64,000 nt of DNA from Leucosporidium creatinivorum (GCA_001600635.1 BCKL01000011.1:1383-65382); one strand, 5' to 3'; positions 35,368 through 49,000 are shown, numbered from the stretch's first letter. The notes: generated by a model from the letters alone, not told the origin. Program-made: numbers and translations.

Positions 35368-37335
35368 CTATTGTGGTGGTGCATGCTTGCCGCCGAGTAC
35401 ACCCAGCAGCGCGAGGCTACCTCCCTCCTCGGCGGGGTTGACGAGATGCCCTAGAGGGCGAGTGGGTCAGCCTCCGGTCGGGGCGCTTGTCGTGATCGAC
35501 CACTCACAAATGTTGAGACCGAGAGAGACGACCATCACTACGATACCCCAGACGAGAAGCCCCCAAGCTAGCCAGCGAAGGAGGCGATCTCTCGGTGAGC
35601 TCGAGTCCTTGAACAGGGCGAGGACTGTAGCAAAAGGCCGTCAGCGGAGGCTCGTACGCCGAATAAGGAAAACTGGCACACAAAACACAGCGGGAAGGAT
35701 GAAGCTGATCGCTGTGGAGCCTGTTGCGCCGACAAAGCCGAGAACAACCTCCAGAGATGAAACGAACATGGCGATGGTGAAGGTGGTGCACAGGATGAAA
35801 GCCGACTCGACGATGAAGCGGCCGAGGGGGATGTCGGGTGTAGCGTGGTCGCCTGCTGCAGGGTGATCGTCCTCGGAGGGAGGGAAGAGGACCTTGTCGA
35901 GCGAGGCGCGGGCGGGGAAGAGTTGTAGAGGGTAGGAGAAGAGAACGAGGATGACGAGGCCGAGCTGGCAGATGGATACGAGGAGGGAATGGGGGTACAT
36001 CCTGCAAGACGGGGCGAAATTAGCGCTGCTTCGAAGAAGGAACCGCTCCGCCGAGAAGGCAGGGAGCGGTCTCGCTAGGGAGGGGAGATGCGAGCTTGGT
36101 GTACGACTTACTCGATTATGTTGGAGCCGACTAATGAGCCGAACGTGAGGTATCCGAGGATGCCGAGAATCTCATACACGACAGCCGCCGAGCCGATCGA
36201 GAAGCCGATGACCTCGTTCAGGCGCTCCTGAGTGTTTGACTTGAGCTCGTTGTAGACAGGGAAGATGTCTATAGAAAGTTCAAACGTAAGCACAGGCTGT
36301 CAGAGCTAGGTCTGTAGAGCATTCGACATACTCTGGGCGCAGGTGAAGGCGAAGATCTGGACGGGCAGGCTGGACACGAACTTGGGTCCCAGGGTGACCA
36401 GCTCTACAGGCCCCTTCGGTGGAAGTCCAGATGTGTTGATGACCGACTTGTAGATGACGACGAAGACCTGCGAAAGAGGCAGGGAGTCAGAGACGGTTCG
36501 GCGAGATCGACTGGAAGCTTGCAACTCACCAAATTTGCCACGGTGCAAAGCGAGATGTAGCTGATGACCTTGAGCGAGTCGAACTTGCGCAGGAAGGCGA
36601 GAGGACAAAGGAGGGTCATGGCGATGAGGATCCATAGCCGTCGGTCGAGCGCCCATTCTGGCGCCGAGGAGTTGAACGAGTACACGACTCGGGGTGCGAG
36701 GCTTCCGATGACGATGCTGAAGTATCGGGAGAGAGGTGGTGAAGCGCAAAGAGTACAGGGGCGGAGGAGAAGTGAATGTCAGCCGAGAACCGAATGCTGT
36801 GCTCGCCGCTGTTTGCGACGTACAGGTATGAGCAAGCGACACCTATACACTTGAGTGCGATAGCTGCGTCGAATCTGCGATATTATACAGTCAGCTCAAG
36901 CTCAACTATGTCGCCAAGGCCGACCTACACCCGCCCGAGCTTGGGGTATGTGAGCTTGCTGAGCTCGGCAAACGATGCAGCGCGATGCGGTGCTCGTGTA
37001 GCGCTCCTCGTCAGAAGATACAGGCCGAATGCCGAGGCTCCTCCGCACCACAACACCGTCAAGATGCCGGGGATGAGTCCGCCCGAAGCGAAAGCGTGCG
37101 GTCCGCGAACGGAATGGGTCAGCTGAGGCTTCAGATTCCGCTTCGTGAAGGCTTACAATGCTAGACAGCCGGTACCGACAAGCGTGTTGGTGAGCCCAGC
37201 GCTCAAGCTGAGGATGGACCCTCCTCCCTCGCGCTGCTTGCCCGTGTGCACTTCCTCGCGCTCGACTCCCTCCAGCAGCGGCGATTCATCATCAATCTCG
37301 GCGAAAGCGGCTGGCGCAGCTAATCTCGGCGACAT
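35368..37335 (-). CDS. amino acid transporter (AVT/SLC38-type)
   Basis: Predicted vacuolar or plasma-membrane amino acid/auxin permease-family transporter. The N-terminal tail is hydrophilic and acidic (MSPRLAAPAAFAEIDDESPL). The first helix carries the family's SAGLTNTLVGTGCLAL motif, then FASGGLIPGILTVLWCGGAS and FAELSKLTYPKLGR. Further helices include LWILIAMTLLCPLAFLRKFD, KVISYISLCTVANL and IFAFTCAQDIFPVYNEL (a conserved F-x-CHQ/CAQ-N-x-P-like site), SAAVVYEILGILGYLTFGSL, LGLVILVLFSYPLQLFPARA and VLGFVGATGSTAISFILPAV. The gene ends VNPAEEGGSLALLGVLGGKH plus a few residues. About nine exons. This resembles the fungal Avt5/Avt6 and SLC38 group; the substrate is not readable from sequence. 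Confidence 0.87.
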
Positions 37336-37810
37336 GACTGTAGATCCCGACGACGAGTGAGAGCACGAAGCTTGATGCAGATGTGTCCAGCCGCGAGGTA
37401 GGGGAGGCGGGGAGAGAACGCGGCTTGCTGTGAGGTTTCGAGCTTGTTGTGTAGCAGGGAGGCGTTTGTTGTGGTGCAGAGAGGTCCTGTTGTACTTCTG
37501 GATGGTCCAGAGGCGACGAAGCGGCGAGAGAGTTCAGACGAGTTAGCGAGCGGAGGGCAACCGTTCTCAAGCCTCGTGCACGAGCAAGACTCCCGGCGCT
37601 CGCAAGGAAAGCCAGGAATTGCAAGCTTGGCCTTGCTGACATTCGCTTGGCCACATTTGCATCTGTTCCAACATCAACTTTCTTGCAGCATAATCCAGCA
37701 GTCTAGCTTCGGCGCTGATCAGAGGTCGCGGTCGCCTGCTGAGGGCCATCCACAATGGGAGTTAGAAGCGAGGCTTGTAGACGGCGGAGGTAGCGTGATG
37801 CATCCCGCGT
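37336..37810. other. intergenic, nothing recognised
   Basis: Upstream of the amino acid transporter and downstream of the cyclophilin gene, both on the minus strand. Only shadow frames are visible. Confidence 0.45.
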
Positions 37811-39153
37811 TTATAGCTCAGCGTGAAGAGGGATGGGGTTGCCCTCACCGTCAAGGGCGAGCTCGATGGGGAGCTCTCCTGCGAAGCGCGAGCGGATGGG
37901 GTCAGCCTCGCCGAGCCTGATTGAAATCAACGACAGGGGAACGTACCAGAGGAGGCGATCGTGATCTTCTCCTTGGGCTTGTCTCCGCTGCTCTTGGGAA
38001 CGTTCTCGATCTATGGTGCGGAGAGAGCAGATCAGCCAGCAGTTCGGCGCGAGTTCCGGCAGAGGGCAACGCCGAGACGTACAGCGTAGACAATGTCCAT
38101 GCCCTCGAGGACGGTTCCGAAGACCTATAGAGGGAGGTAGTCAGCAATCAAGCTCTACACAAGGCCTACAGCCCGAGATACTCACCACGTGACGGCCATC
38201 GAGCCACGAGGTCTGGACGGTGCAGATGAAGAACTGGGAGCCGTTGGTATCCTTGCCCTGTATGGTAGCATAGAAAGTCAGCTTTCGTTGATGGAGCGAG
38301 TTGCAAGAGTGAGCGAAACGTACAGCGTTGGCCATGGAAAGGGTTCCGGGTCCGGTGTGGCGGAGCTTGAAGCTGGTGTCGCAATTAGACGGTCAGCTTG
38401 CTGTCCCGACCTCTGAGCACACTTTAACCTCACTTCTCATCAGCAAACTTGTCTCCGTAGATGCTGCAGGAACGAATCGAGGTCAGCTCGGAGTTGGCGC
38501 CCTCGCAGCCGCACCCGCCGAATGCTCACCTCTTGCCTCCAGTTCCATCACCACGGGTGAAGTCACCACCCTGGATCATGAAGCTCTTGATGACACGGTG
38601 GAACGAGGAGCCCTCGTATCCGAAGCCGTGCTCGCCGGTCGCGAGAGCCCTGCGAAACGGGTCAGCTTCCTGCTTCTGACCAGCAGGCAACAGGGAACGC
38701 ACCTGAAGTTCTCGGCAGTCTTGGGGACGGTCTTGCCGTAGAGTCTGATGGAGTGCAGGATAGCGGGGAGAGCGGAAGGCGAGCGGAACATCAGCTGCGG
38801 CTCTCGTGCGCTTCATGCAGCGCATCAGGAGCTCCCTCGAATCGCCTGCTCACCCCATGACGATACGTCCGAGGTCCTAGAGGAGTACACAGGGTCAGTA
38901 AGTGCTCTCAAGCAGCCTAACAGCGGACAACGTGGAGCTGAACTCACCTTGTCGCCATGCTTGATGTCAAAGTACACCTCTGCAGGTGCGAGTGACAGGT
39001 CAGCAGCGGACACTACTCTCATATCTTTCCTGCAGCTCTCCAGGACTTACTGTTGGTGATGACGGGGCCCTGAACGGCCTGGACGGGGACGCAGTGGAGG
39101 AGAGCGGCCACGACAAAGGCGAGGGTGAGCAGGAGGGACGACTTGGCCATCAT
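37811..39153 (-). CDS. ER cyclophilin, peptidyl-prolyl cis-trans isomerase B type
   Basis: Proline isomerase and chaperone of the secretory pathway. The start [20 protein letters not shown] is a signal peptide. The cyclophilin fold follows in about ten small exons: [33 protein letters not shown], the catalytic segment [20 protein letters not shown] with the active-site Arg, [50 protein letters not shown] with the cyclosporin-contact Trp, and a C-terminal extension [18 protein letters not shown]. The last four residues are HAEL, close to the HDEL/KDEL retrieval signals, so ER retention is likely. Cyclophilin B relatives have the same layout. The second ATG (MAKSS) would work equally well. Confidence 0.93.
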
Positions 39154-39336
39154 GGTGATGTCTGTAGTCGGCTAGGTGAGGTGAAGGTGAAGAGAGACCG
39201 ACGAGGGAGGAAGCCGACCTTGAAAGCGGCTCTCCTTCGCGAAGGCTCGCAAGTCCAAATTCGAAGACGATAGTTTGGCACAGAGGGCAGAAGGGGTATA
39301 CTAAAAGAGAGCTAGCCAAGGGGAATTTGTTTGTCA

Positions 39337-42300
39337 TTAATCGGAAGGCTCGACGCTGGCCTCTCGCCCTTTGCGCGAGAAGCTCGAGGAGAAGCGCGAC
39401 CTCGCCTTCGCCGAGGGGGAGTGGGAGGCAAGGGAACGAGTATCGGGATCGGGAGAGCTGAGGAAGGCGCCGTTGGGGGTGAACTGTTGAGCAGTGAGGT
39501 CAGCTCGGCGCTCGAACAGGGTAGGTAGCGACACTTACGCTCAGCGAGACGTGAACGGTACCGGGGCCGCCAGTGAGGGGCAGCTCAAGGGCTTTCGTCG
39601 CCTCTCCCACGGTGATAGAGTCCCAGACGTTGGGAATGACGACCGAGCCGAGGACCTTGTCGTGCCCGAAAGTCTTCTTGTGGCTGCGAGGAGAGAGGAG
39701 AGGTCAGCGGGACGGCTCGGCGATCAAGACGCGAGACGTACACGACGCTGAAGGAGAGCTCCATGGGTCCATCGGTAGTCTTGACGACCGCCGTCTCGCC
39801 AAAGGGAATCGAGTCGAGCACATCGCCAGCGTGAGCCTTGGTCTCTTTGAGGGTCTTGGATCCACTCTTGACAACGATGGCCTTCTTCTCGTCGGCGTCT
39901 CCTGCTCCCTGGAGCGAGTCGACGGTGATGGTGAGAGTCCCGACTGTGCTGCTGAGGCCTGCTGTGGTGGGAGGACTTGCTTCGGCGTCGTAAGCCGTGA
40001 CCGTTCCGGCGGCGACGGGGAGACCGAGTCCTTGGAGCTCGTTGGCCGAAGTCGGCTCGGCGACGGTACCAGGGATGACGATGTCGCCATTGGAAGCGCG
40101 GCGGCCATGTCCTCCGGGCACGACCTTGCGGAATACGCCTCCCACCCCCTTGCCGACTCCGCCAGCAACGTGCCCAGCTCCCTTGGCGATGCCGCCGCCA
40201 GCATGCAGCGCTCCTCCACCGACAGCTCCGATCCCGCCAACAACTCCTCCGCCTACTGCGCCTACGCCTGAGACTAGACCAGTCCCCACCCTCCCTGCCC
40301 CCGCCATCGAGAAGGTGGAGGTGGACTTGCGCGAGCGGACGAGGAAGCCAGGACGGAAGAGGAGCTTGATGGTGATGTGGCCTTGCTCCTTGGGCGTCTT
40401 GATGTCCTTGTGGGGGACGAGGGGAAGCGTGAGCTCGGTGAGCTCCATCGGCTCGAGCGAGGCGAGGTCGATCTGAGCTCGGCCGAGCTTGGTGGCGGTT
40501 CCGACGCGGTCCCAGTCGTAGATGTCCACGTAGAAGTCCGAAGCCACGCGACTATTGACGTCCGTCTCGAACGACTCGTTCCAGGTCGGCGAGAGGGTTT
40601 TCTTGACGACCTCGGACTTGTGAATCTTCTCGCCGTTGAGGGTGAAGACGGCGTCTGTGAGGGAAGAGACATGTCAGCAGGACGTCGAGTAGCTCGAGGC
40701 CTCTTCGAGCAGAGACTACATCAAGTAGCTCAAGAGCCGTCAACTCACAGGGATCCGACTTTCCGCTACGGTCGGCGGCGGGGACTCCCTTGGCGCCGAG
40801 GAGGTCGACCCTGAGGTTACCCGAGTTGTTGATGCTCTCGCGAGGCTCGATCTGCATGTCGATAGGGATGTACTTGGCGGCAATGGTGACGGTGCTGCGC
40901 GAGCCGCCGTTCGAGTCGGTGAGGGTGAAGGTCGAGGGCTTGTCGAGGCAGGCTTCGAGGAAGACGTTCATGTCGATCGTGGTGGATGAGATGATGTCCT
41001 CGCGGGTCTCCTTCTCGGCGCTGCAGGACGAGAAGGAGGTCAGCAGTGGTCGGCGCCGAGGAGAGCGACTTTAGCTCACGTGTTGAGCTTGAGGACGATG
41101 TGGCTGTAGTCGAGCTCGCGGATGACGGCTTCTCCAATCTCGTCCCAGACGGCGTGCGTCGAGCGAGCGGGCTCGGAGGAGTCTGCGCAAGCGAAAGTCA
41201 GCGTTTGGCGCGAGGCATATCTCAACGACAAGATGCGTACAAGCAGGCCAGTAACCTGCAGAAATTGCAATGGTCAGCGATGAGTGTCGACGACGATGAA
41301 GAGGCGAGCTCACCATCATCGAACAGCACTTCGAGGCGAGCGCCCTTCTTGGACAGCGAACCGCCGATGAGCTGGAACACGAGCAGTCCGGTCTCTGCTC
41401 GGTAGTCACAGGTCAGCAGAGTATGGCGATACGAGTAGCAGGAAACGCACGAGTCCTGATGAGCTCCTCGCGAGGAATGACTATGCCCTCGTCGTCGTCC
41501 TCGGTCTTGGTCGAAGCCTCTTTCTCGCCGTTCTCGACGACGCCGTTGACGGTGGTAGCAGTCTTCTGCGATCCAGTAGAGACGGATTCCTCCTCCTTGA
41601 TGACGTCGGGCTCGGGCTCGTTGAAGGAGACGTTCTTGAGGTTGGCACAGGGGACTGCAAAGCCGACTTAGTCAGCTCTCGAGCGAGACCGAGTCTAGAT
41701 GAAGCAACTCACAGAACTCGACCTCGTACTCGACCTGACCCTTGACAGTACGCTTGCCATCGATCTTGAGCGGGTCCCTGCGAGCCTTCTTGCCCGTGCC
41801 GATCCACGGCTTCGTCCTCTTGTCGGGTCCTTCGGCGATCAACTCGGCGACGCTGAGATCCGTCACTCCGAGCGAACGGTCCTTGGTCATGTGCTGGTAG
41901 TCCATAACCTCGACGGTGAATGTGTCCTTCTTGCTGTGCACCTCGATGTAGACGATCCTGTGGAGGGAAGAGTCAGCTTGTGAGCTAGTCGGCGGCAGCG
42001 AAAGGCGAGCTCACTCGTCCCAGTTGGGGTCGAGGTCGTTGTCGATGCTGGGGAGGAGGAGAGAGATTAGTTGTCGTTCTCGACTCGCGAGCACAGCACT
42101 AGCAACTTACACCTGAGTACGAGCGATGACGATGCCGCCGTGCAAGACCCTCGCGTAAGGGTCCGACTTTCCACCGGTGAGCGCCTCAACGTTCTTGAGG
42201 TCCCTCGCGCCCTTGAAGAGCACCCTGACGACACCAATGGGAGGTGTGAAGGTGCCAGCGCCGTTGATTGCGCCAGTCATCAAGACGGGCTTCCACTCGG

Positions 42301-45300
42301 CGGTCAAACGGACGCGACCCGACTTGGCGTTGCTGAGGGGGAACCAGTCCTGTCCCTTGGCGTTGGCCTCGATGATATCGTTGAGCTTGACGTTGACGTT
42401 GCCGAGCTTGGTGTCCGAGACGATGGAGTTGTCGTCGAGGACCGAGATGCCAATAACGGCGCTGTTCTTGTCGGTGACGAGGAACTCGGCGGGACGCTCC
42501 CAGACGGGGTTGGGCGTGCGCTTGAGAGTTTGCGACTGGTGGATCTTCTTGCCGTTGAGGGCGACCGAGACGAAGGGGTTGATCTGCTGTCCGCGAGGGT
42601 CGAGCTCCTTGGCTTGGTGGATGACGAGGCGAACGACTCCGGTCTCTGTGGTGGGAAGCAAGTTAGCTCTTGAGCAACCAGCAAGAAGTCGAAGAAGCGC
42701 AACGTACTCGTCTCGGGGATGGTTTCCAAGGTGCCGTCGGGAAGCTTGTTCGCCTTCAACACGGGGTAGTAGATGGCATCGTACTTCACCTGACCGCGAG
42801 GCTTGCCGTCAAAGATGACCTCGCCCATCTTGCCCTCCTGCTGACCGTCCTCGAGAAGAGTCTTGAGATCGAAGTTGACGGCGCCGAGGTCCGAGTCGGG
42901 ACGGTGCTCGTTCCAGTCCATGATGGTCATCGCGAGGTTCTCGTTGAGGTTGTTGAGGAGAATGTACTTGGTCTCGTTCCAGTGAGGCGTCGAGCTGTAT
43001 GAAATCGGCGACGTCAGCTTCAACGCTCGGCGTTGAGGAGAGGCATGGCTCGACTTACGTGCTCTTCTTGATGGCCGTCTTGGCAATCTCAGCCCTTCCA
43101 GCAATGGCGAAGCTGATGTAAGGATCAGGAGCTCCACCGCCGAGCTTCGTGCCCTTGAGACCGCGACCCGAGTGGACGGTGACGGCGAGAACTCCGCAGG
43201 CGGTGTCGATGGGCGCGCCCGAGAGCATCTGCTCGAGGTTGAGGGTGAAGGTGTTGGGAGCGTACATCATGGGAGCGAGAGTGGCGTGGACTTGGGAGGT
43301 GATGAAGGGGCTGAGACCGGGGATCTGGAGGAGGGCGAGTCAGATACCGTTCAGCGGTGAAGAGAAGGCCCAACTTACGAGCGACAGATCGAATCCGACG
43401 GGCTTGAGGACAAAGTCGAAGACGGGAGGCTGCATGAAGGAGAGATCGACGAGCTGGACGTGCGGGAAAGCGCTCATCAACTTCATCCTAATCCTCTGCT
43501 CGGTGAGGAGATGTCAGCGAGGTCCCTTTACTCGGCCGGAATCGATGCTCACCATGGTCCCCTGGAACGACAGATCCTCGACAATGATATCCTTGCCGAC
43601 GACTGCTGGGCCGATTCCGAGGCGGATGTTGAGCACAATCTTGGGGTTGATTTTGCGCTCGGCGGCGGCGGTGGTCATATTTGCGATATCGTTGGGGACG
43701 AAAGAGATCTTCCACTCCATCATGACGATGTCTGCGAGTGATTGTGCGAGTAAGCTTGGCTCAAGGTGCTGAGCGCTGAGGCGAACTCACCCTCATCCGT
43801 GTCGGCGAAGGTGCGGACGTGGTCGATGTGAGGAGGCTTGGTGCCGAGGGTGAAGGTAGTCATGCGGATCTGAGGTGCGAGGGATGAGCTCATAGTTTAG
43901 CTATATGGGCGACAGTACGCACCGAGTCGAGGAAGGCGGGGGTCGAAACCGAGAGGACCTGGTCGACCGAGGCGACAATGGTGGCCGAGAGGACGGGCTC
44001 GTAGATGAGCCAGAAGCGTTGCACTGTGGGAATCAGATATTAGCTCGGTCCTCGCCCTTGAGGTAGTCGACTCACTGAACAGATTGAGCCAGGTAGCGCT
44101 CTCGACGTCGGCCTTGAGCCCCTTCTTGGCGACCTCTCTCGTCATGTCGTCGCGGACGTTGCGAGTAGTCCGCTTGATGCTCGTCTGGTAGTAGGTGGCG
44201 GTGAAGGCGAGAATGATGACCAACCAGCCCCATCCTCCGCCGAAGAGGGTGACAAAGTGCGAAGCGACGACGGCGAAGACGATGATTCCGGCGTTGTGCC
44301 ACCTGTGGGAGCCGGGAGTGGTCAGCGGGAGGTCGCATAGGTTGGTAAGAGCTCAGCGAACTCACCACTGTCCGTAGTAAGCCTCGCTGATGAACTGGTT
44401 GAGGATGGTACGAGCTTGAGCATCCTCGGGCGAGAGGAAGAGGGTCTTGTCTTGTCCAGTCCATCCCTGCCAAGCGAAGCTGGATCAGCAGGAGCTTCAA
44501 GATACCCGCGTCTATATCCACATACGATAGCGAACCACGAAGGAACTGAGGAAGAGCCACGAGGTCAGCCATCGACGCTCGCGGACGCTGCTCGGAGATG
44601 AGAGGGGAACGAGCTGCTCACTCTCTCGGATCTTGCCCTCCTTGTTGGGCATGGCGCCGGGAGGAGCAGGTGTACCGTCCTCGTCGAGCCTTCCCTCCTC
44701 CTTTGCCATAGCAATCGCCTCCACCTCCTTCAAATTGGTTGTTGTCTTGATACCAGCGCCCGAGCTGGGAGCGGTGACGAGCTCCGATCCTCCCGCTTGC
44801 TTGAAGTCCTTGAGCTCTTGACCGCGCAACGAAGGCATCCCAGACATGTCGACGGGGGCGGTCGAGGGAGCTCCCTTGAGCGCCTGGCGAGCCTTCTCCT
44901 CGGGTGACGCATCGGGGTCGAAGTTGTGCACGTTAGCTCCCTTGTGAAGCGGGAAGTGAAAGTGCATGTCAGTACAGACAGCGTAGGAGCTCAAACTGAG
45001 CGCTGTAGGTCGGCTAAAGAGCGCGCCCACTACGAGCGTCAAGCAAGCGCTCGTCCAAGGCTGCGCGCGCCTGCAGCTGGGGTGCGCGGAGCTATAAGCG
45101 GGGCATTAAACGACTCACAGCTGCATCCTCCTGTGCGTTCTGTACGCTCTCCTCCAACGCCGAGATTTGAGGCTTGCTATCGGCTGCTCCCGTGAGTGAC
45201 GCTGGAGCTTGAAGTGGAAGTGGGGCGGCTGGTGCTGTAGCAAAGGAGCAGTACGAGAGGTGAGCTGTAGCTCATTAAATCTGCCAGCTAATCGGACTCA

Positions 45301-45308
45301 CTGGCCAT
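39337..45308 (-). CDS. tricalbin / extended-synaptotagmin-like tether
   Basis: ER-plasma-membrane tether and lipid-transfer protein of about 1,500 residues in more than fifteen exons. Order: a short first exon (MA), then PAAPLPLQAPASL; an acidic cytosolic part; a hydrophobic hairpin (WHNAGIIVFAVVASHFVTLF and GWGWLVIILAFTATYYQTSI); and the SMP domain (LNLFQRFWLIYEPVLSATIV to PGLSPFITSQVHATLAPMMY). Then C2 modules: VLAVTVHSGRGLKGTKL, VVRLVIHQAKELDPRGQQIN, VVRVLFKGARDLKNVEALTG, a weaker one (GLLVFQLIGGSLSKKGARLE) and LRVDLLGAKGVPAADRSGKS with SDPYAVF. A Gly/Ala/Val-rich low-complexity segment (around 40100-40290) and a last C2-like unit (LTITVDSLQGAGDADEKK) follow, then a Ser-rich basic tail. 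An intron of about 170 bases separates the second and third coding exons. The start ATG was chosen because its exon splices in frame. Confidence 0.88.
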
Positions 45309-46052
45309 GCTTGAGAGGGTGCAGAAACCCTTGGGTGCGGCAGGAGAAGAGCAGAAGGAGAGGTGTCTCGTTTCGAGGTTAGCACCGAGAGGCTGGTCTG
45401 TACCTGGTACTTGATTGCAGGAAATGATCTCTGTCCTCAGGTGAACCGCAAGTAGCTGTCCGGTCTGTTGAGCTACCTTGCTACAGTCGACGCCCCTTTC
45501 TTCAGGAAAATCGCCGAGGGCAGTGGGATGGCCTTTGAGTGAGAGCTGAAGCTCGTGGGGTGCGGGGATTCGCTGATGTACACTCCTACTCAATACCGGA
45601 CCTTCTTACTCGAGGTGGAAACCGAGTGGCCGGTTTATGAGCGAGTGCGAAGCCTCGGCGATGAGTTGGCGCAGGCGATTCGGCGCAGACTCACCTACAG
45701 AGGCTCTTTCAGCAAATCAGGGGGTTTAAAGAGACTCATACAGCTATATGAAGCCTCTCGGCGTCCAGCAAGCCACAACGGGTCGCTGTGAAAGGACCAA
45801 CAGGGGAGCTGGCAGGCCAGGCTCGGCGATGGTTCCGTCCCGTCTCGAAGGGTGTTGAAACACTGCAGCCACTTGCAAGTAGCTTTTTCCACCTACTCTG
45901 GAGCTCTCCGCGAGATTCTGTACCACACCGACCCTTTCGACGCCACCTCAACATGGCGGTGAACGAGCGGCGCGTGCTTTCGCAGCTCTCTCTCCTCCTC
46001 AATTCTCACCTCGTCTCGACCTCGACTCGGCAGCAGCGCAACAGTACAGAAG
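45309..46052. other. divergent upstream region of tricalbin and PMT genes
   Basis: About 740 bases between divergent genes. Open frames here have no recognisable similarity. Presumably both promoters lie in it. Confidence 0.45.
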
Positions 46053-49000
46053 ATGGATTCTGTACCCTTGCGGTCTCGCAACAAGCCCCAAGGAGGGGAC
46101 AGCGGATCCCAGAGCTACGTCGACAAGGACGAGGACAAGTCGTATTCGCCCTTTGCCAGCACTGCGCGCCCAGCTGGGCTCACCAACCGCTCAGCCAAGC
46201 CAGTCACACCTGCTTCGAAGCAGCCCAAGACGTTTTGGACTCGCGTAGGAGGAGGCATCGAGCTCGGGAGGGGGGAGACGAGGGTCCTTGCGGGACTTAC
46301 TCTGCTCGGCTCGGTCGTTCGCTTTTGGAAGCTCGGCAGGCCATCAAGTGTAGTGTGAGCTCTTTGTCACCCTCTGCTGCTCCACTACACACTCCTGCCG
46401 CTCAGTAAGAGCCACGTCCGGCTCAAAGCTGCGTGGAGCAGGCAGCTGCGAGACGGTTCGCTGACCCCTCGTCTCGCCACAGATTCGATGAGGTCCATTT
46501 CGGAGGGTAAGCTAGCTCGCTACACTACGGTCCAGCTCCCAGCTAACCTCCGACTGCTGCAGATTCGCCAACAAGTGAGCGCTCCAGTCGTCGCGTCGTC
46601 GTGTCGCGTTTCGTCGAGCTCACTGCGCCGTCTATTCGCAGGTACATCCAGTCGCGCTTCTTCATGGACGTACACCCACCGCTCGCCAAACTTCTCATCA
46701 CCCTCACGGCCTACGTTTCCGGCTTTGTAGGCGGCTCGTTCGATTTCAAGGACATCGGTGCGTGCTCGCGAAACGGGAAAGCGGAAGCTCCGCTGACATA
46801 CGACTCACCTACAGGTCGTGAATACGGTCCCGAGCATGTCCCTTACATTGCCATGCGCATGCTCCCCGCGACGCTCGGCCTTCTCTTGATCCCCCTCACC
46901 TACCTCACCCTCCGAGCTCTCCAAACCCGACCGACCACCGCCCTCCTCGGCTCCCTCTTCATCACCTTCGAAAACGGCCTCATCACCCAATCGCGCTTCA
47001 TCCTCCTCGACTCTCCCGTCATCTTCTTCACCGCCCTCTCGACCTTTTTCTGGATCGGCTTCTCCAACGAGAACGAGGTCGCTCGCGACCGAGCAGGCCG
47101 AGTCGGCCCCTTCAGTCGCCGCTGGTGGGGATGGCTCATTCTCACTGGACTCGCTCTCGGAGCAGTCGTCAGCTGCAAGTGGACCGGACTCTTCACCATC
47201 GCCACGGTGGGAGTTCTGACCATCGTTCAGCTCTGGAGCTTGCTCGGCGATCTTCGAGTGCCCATGCCTCTTCTCGCTAGGCATTTCGCCGCTCGCGCCA
47301 TCTGCCTCATCGCCATCCCCATCCTCTTCTACATGAGTATGTTCGCCATCCACTTTGCCATCCTCAACAACAGCGGCGAGGGCGACGGGTTCATGTCGAG
47401 CGAGTTCCAGCACACGCTTGCTGGTCATGGCATGGAGGATACGTTCGCCGGTGAGTAGTGGGAGCTCCGGGGATGGTCGAGGAGCGGCCGAGCTTTACGA
47501 TGAGGCAGAGACGAGGACGAGGCGCTGACTACGTCTCGCTTCACCCTCGCAGATGTCATGGTCGGCTCGCACGTTACCCTTCGCCACCTCAACACCCAGG
47601 GAGGATACCTGCACTCGCACCCTCACACCTACCCAGGCGGCAGCAAGCGTGAGTTCCTTCACCCCCCTCTTCCGACATCTCGGCCAGAAAAGCTCACCTC
47701 TCTCTACCGCCACAGAGCAACAGATCACGCTGTACCCTCACCGAGACGACAACAACGTCTGGGCCATCCTTAACACCACCTCCAACCCCGACATTCCCGA
47801 CCCGGAGACCCACTCCCCTCCGACTCCCATCCTCGATCGCCACATCGTCGTGCTCAATCACATCTCGACCAACAAGAAGCTTCACTCGCACGACATCCGC
47901 GCACCCATCACCGAGGTCGACTACCAAAACGAGGTCTCGGCGTACGGCTTCGATGGGTTCGAGGGCGACGCGAACGACCACTTCCAGATCGAGATTGACG
48001 AGACGACGACGGATGTCAAGAGCGGCAAAGAGTCGAGGCATCGCGTGCAGACGTTGAGGACCAAGTTCCGCCTTCGCCACATCCTCACGGGATGCTACCT
48101 CTTCTCGCACAAGGTCAAACTCCCCGACTGGGGCTTCGAGCAGCAGGAGGTGACTTGCAACAAGAACCCGAGCAAAGATAACGGTCTTTGGTTCATCGAG
48201 ACCAACACGCACGCAGCTCGTAAGTCTTAGCGAGCGCCATGCCGCTCCCTTTCCGCCCTCGCTGACCTCTTTCCGCTCCTCGCAGTCCCCGCCGACGCCA
48301 AGAAGGTCAACTACCGTCGTCCCGGCTTCCTCGCCAAGTTCATCGAGCTTCAAGGTGTCATGTGGCAAACCAACGCCGGCCTGACCGACCGCCACGCCTA
48401 CGACTCGCGCCCTCACTCGTGGCCTACCCTGCGCCGAGGCATCAACTTGTGAGCTAGGTCCTCTCGGTGAAGAGAGGGCTTCGCTGACGCTCTACATCCA
48501 CAGCTGGGTCAAGGATCACCGACAGATCTACCTCATCGGAAACCCCTTCGTTTGGTGGCTGTCGACCCTCTCCGTCGTCGCCTACGTCGGCGTTCGAGGG
48601 CTGCTCATCCTTCGCTACCAGCGCGGCTACAAGGACCTGAACCACAGTGAGTTCTCATCTCGAGTAGTGTAGCCGAGCTCGCTAACTCTTCCCGTTGCCG
48701 TACAGCTCAAGTCCAGTTCTACGATCGCCTGTGCGGCTTCCTCGTCCTCGGCTGGTTCCTGCACTACTTTCCCTTCTTCCTCATGTCTCGCCAACTCTTC
48801 TTACACCACTACTTCCCCGCCCTCTACTTTGCTGTAAGCCCTTCGCGCTCTTCTTCGTCTCGCTCGCGGCTGCTGACCTCCTCGCTTCTCGCAGATCCTC
48901 CTCTCCGCCTGCGTATTCGACCTGGTCACCTCCTTCCTCAAGCCTCGCATTCGCCTTCAACTCGTCGCCTTCACCCTCATCGTCACCGTCTGGGTGTATT

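Noticed and set aside
45788-46408. Plus-strand ORF overlapping the PMT start
   Set aside because: No domain, and it overlaps the well-supported first PMT exon in another frame.
46805-47428. Minus-strand frame of about 200 acidic residues
   Set aside because: Antisense shadow of the PMT membrane and luminal exons.
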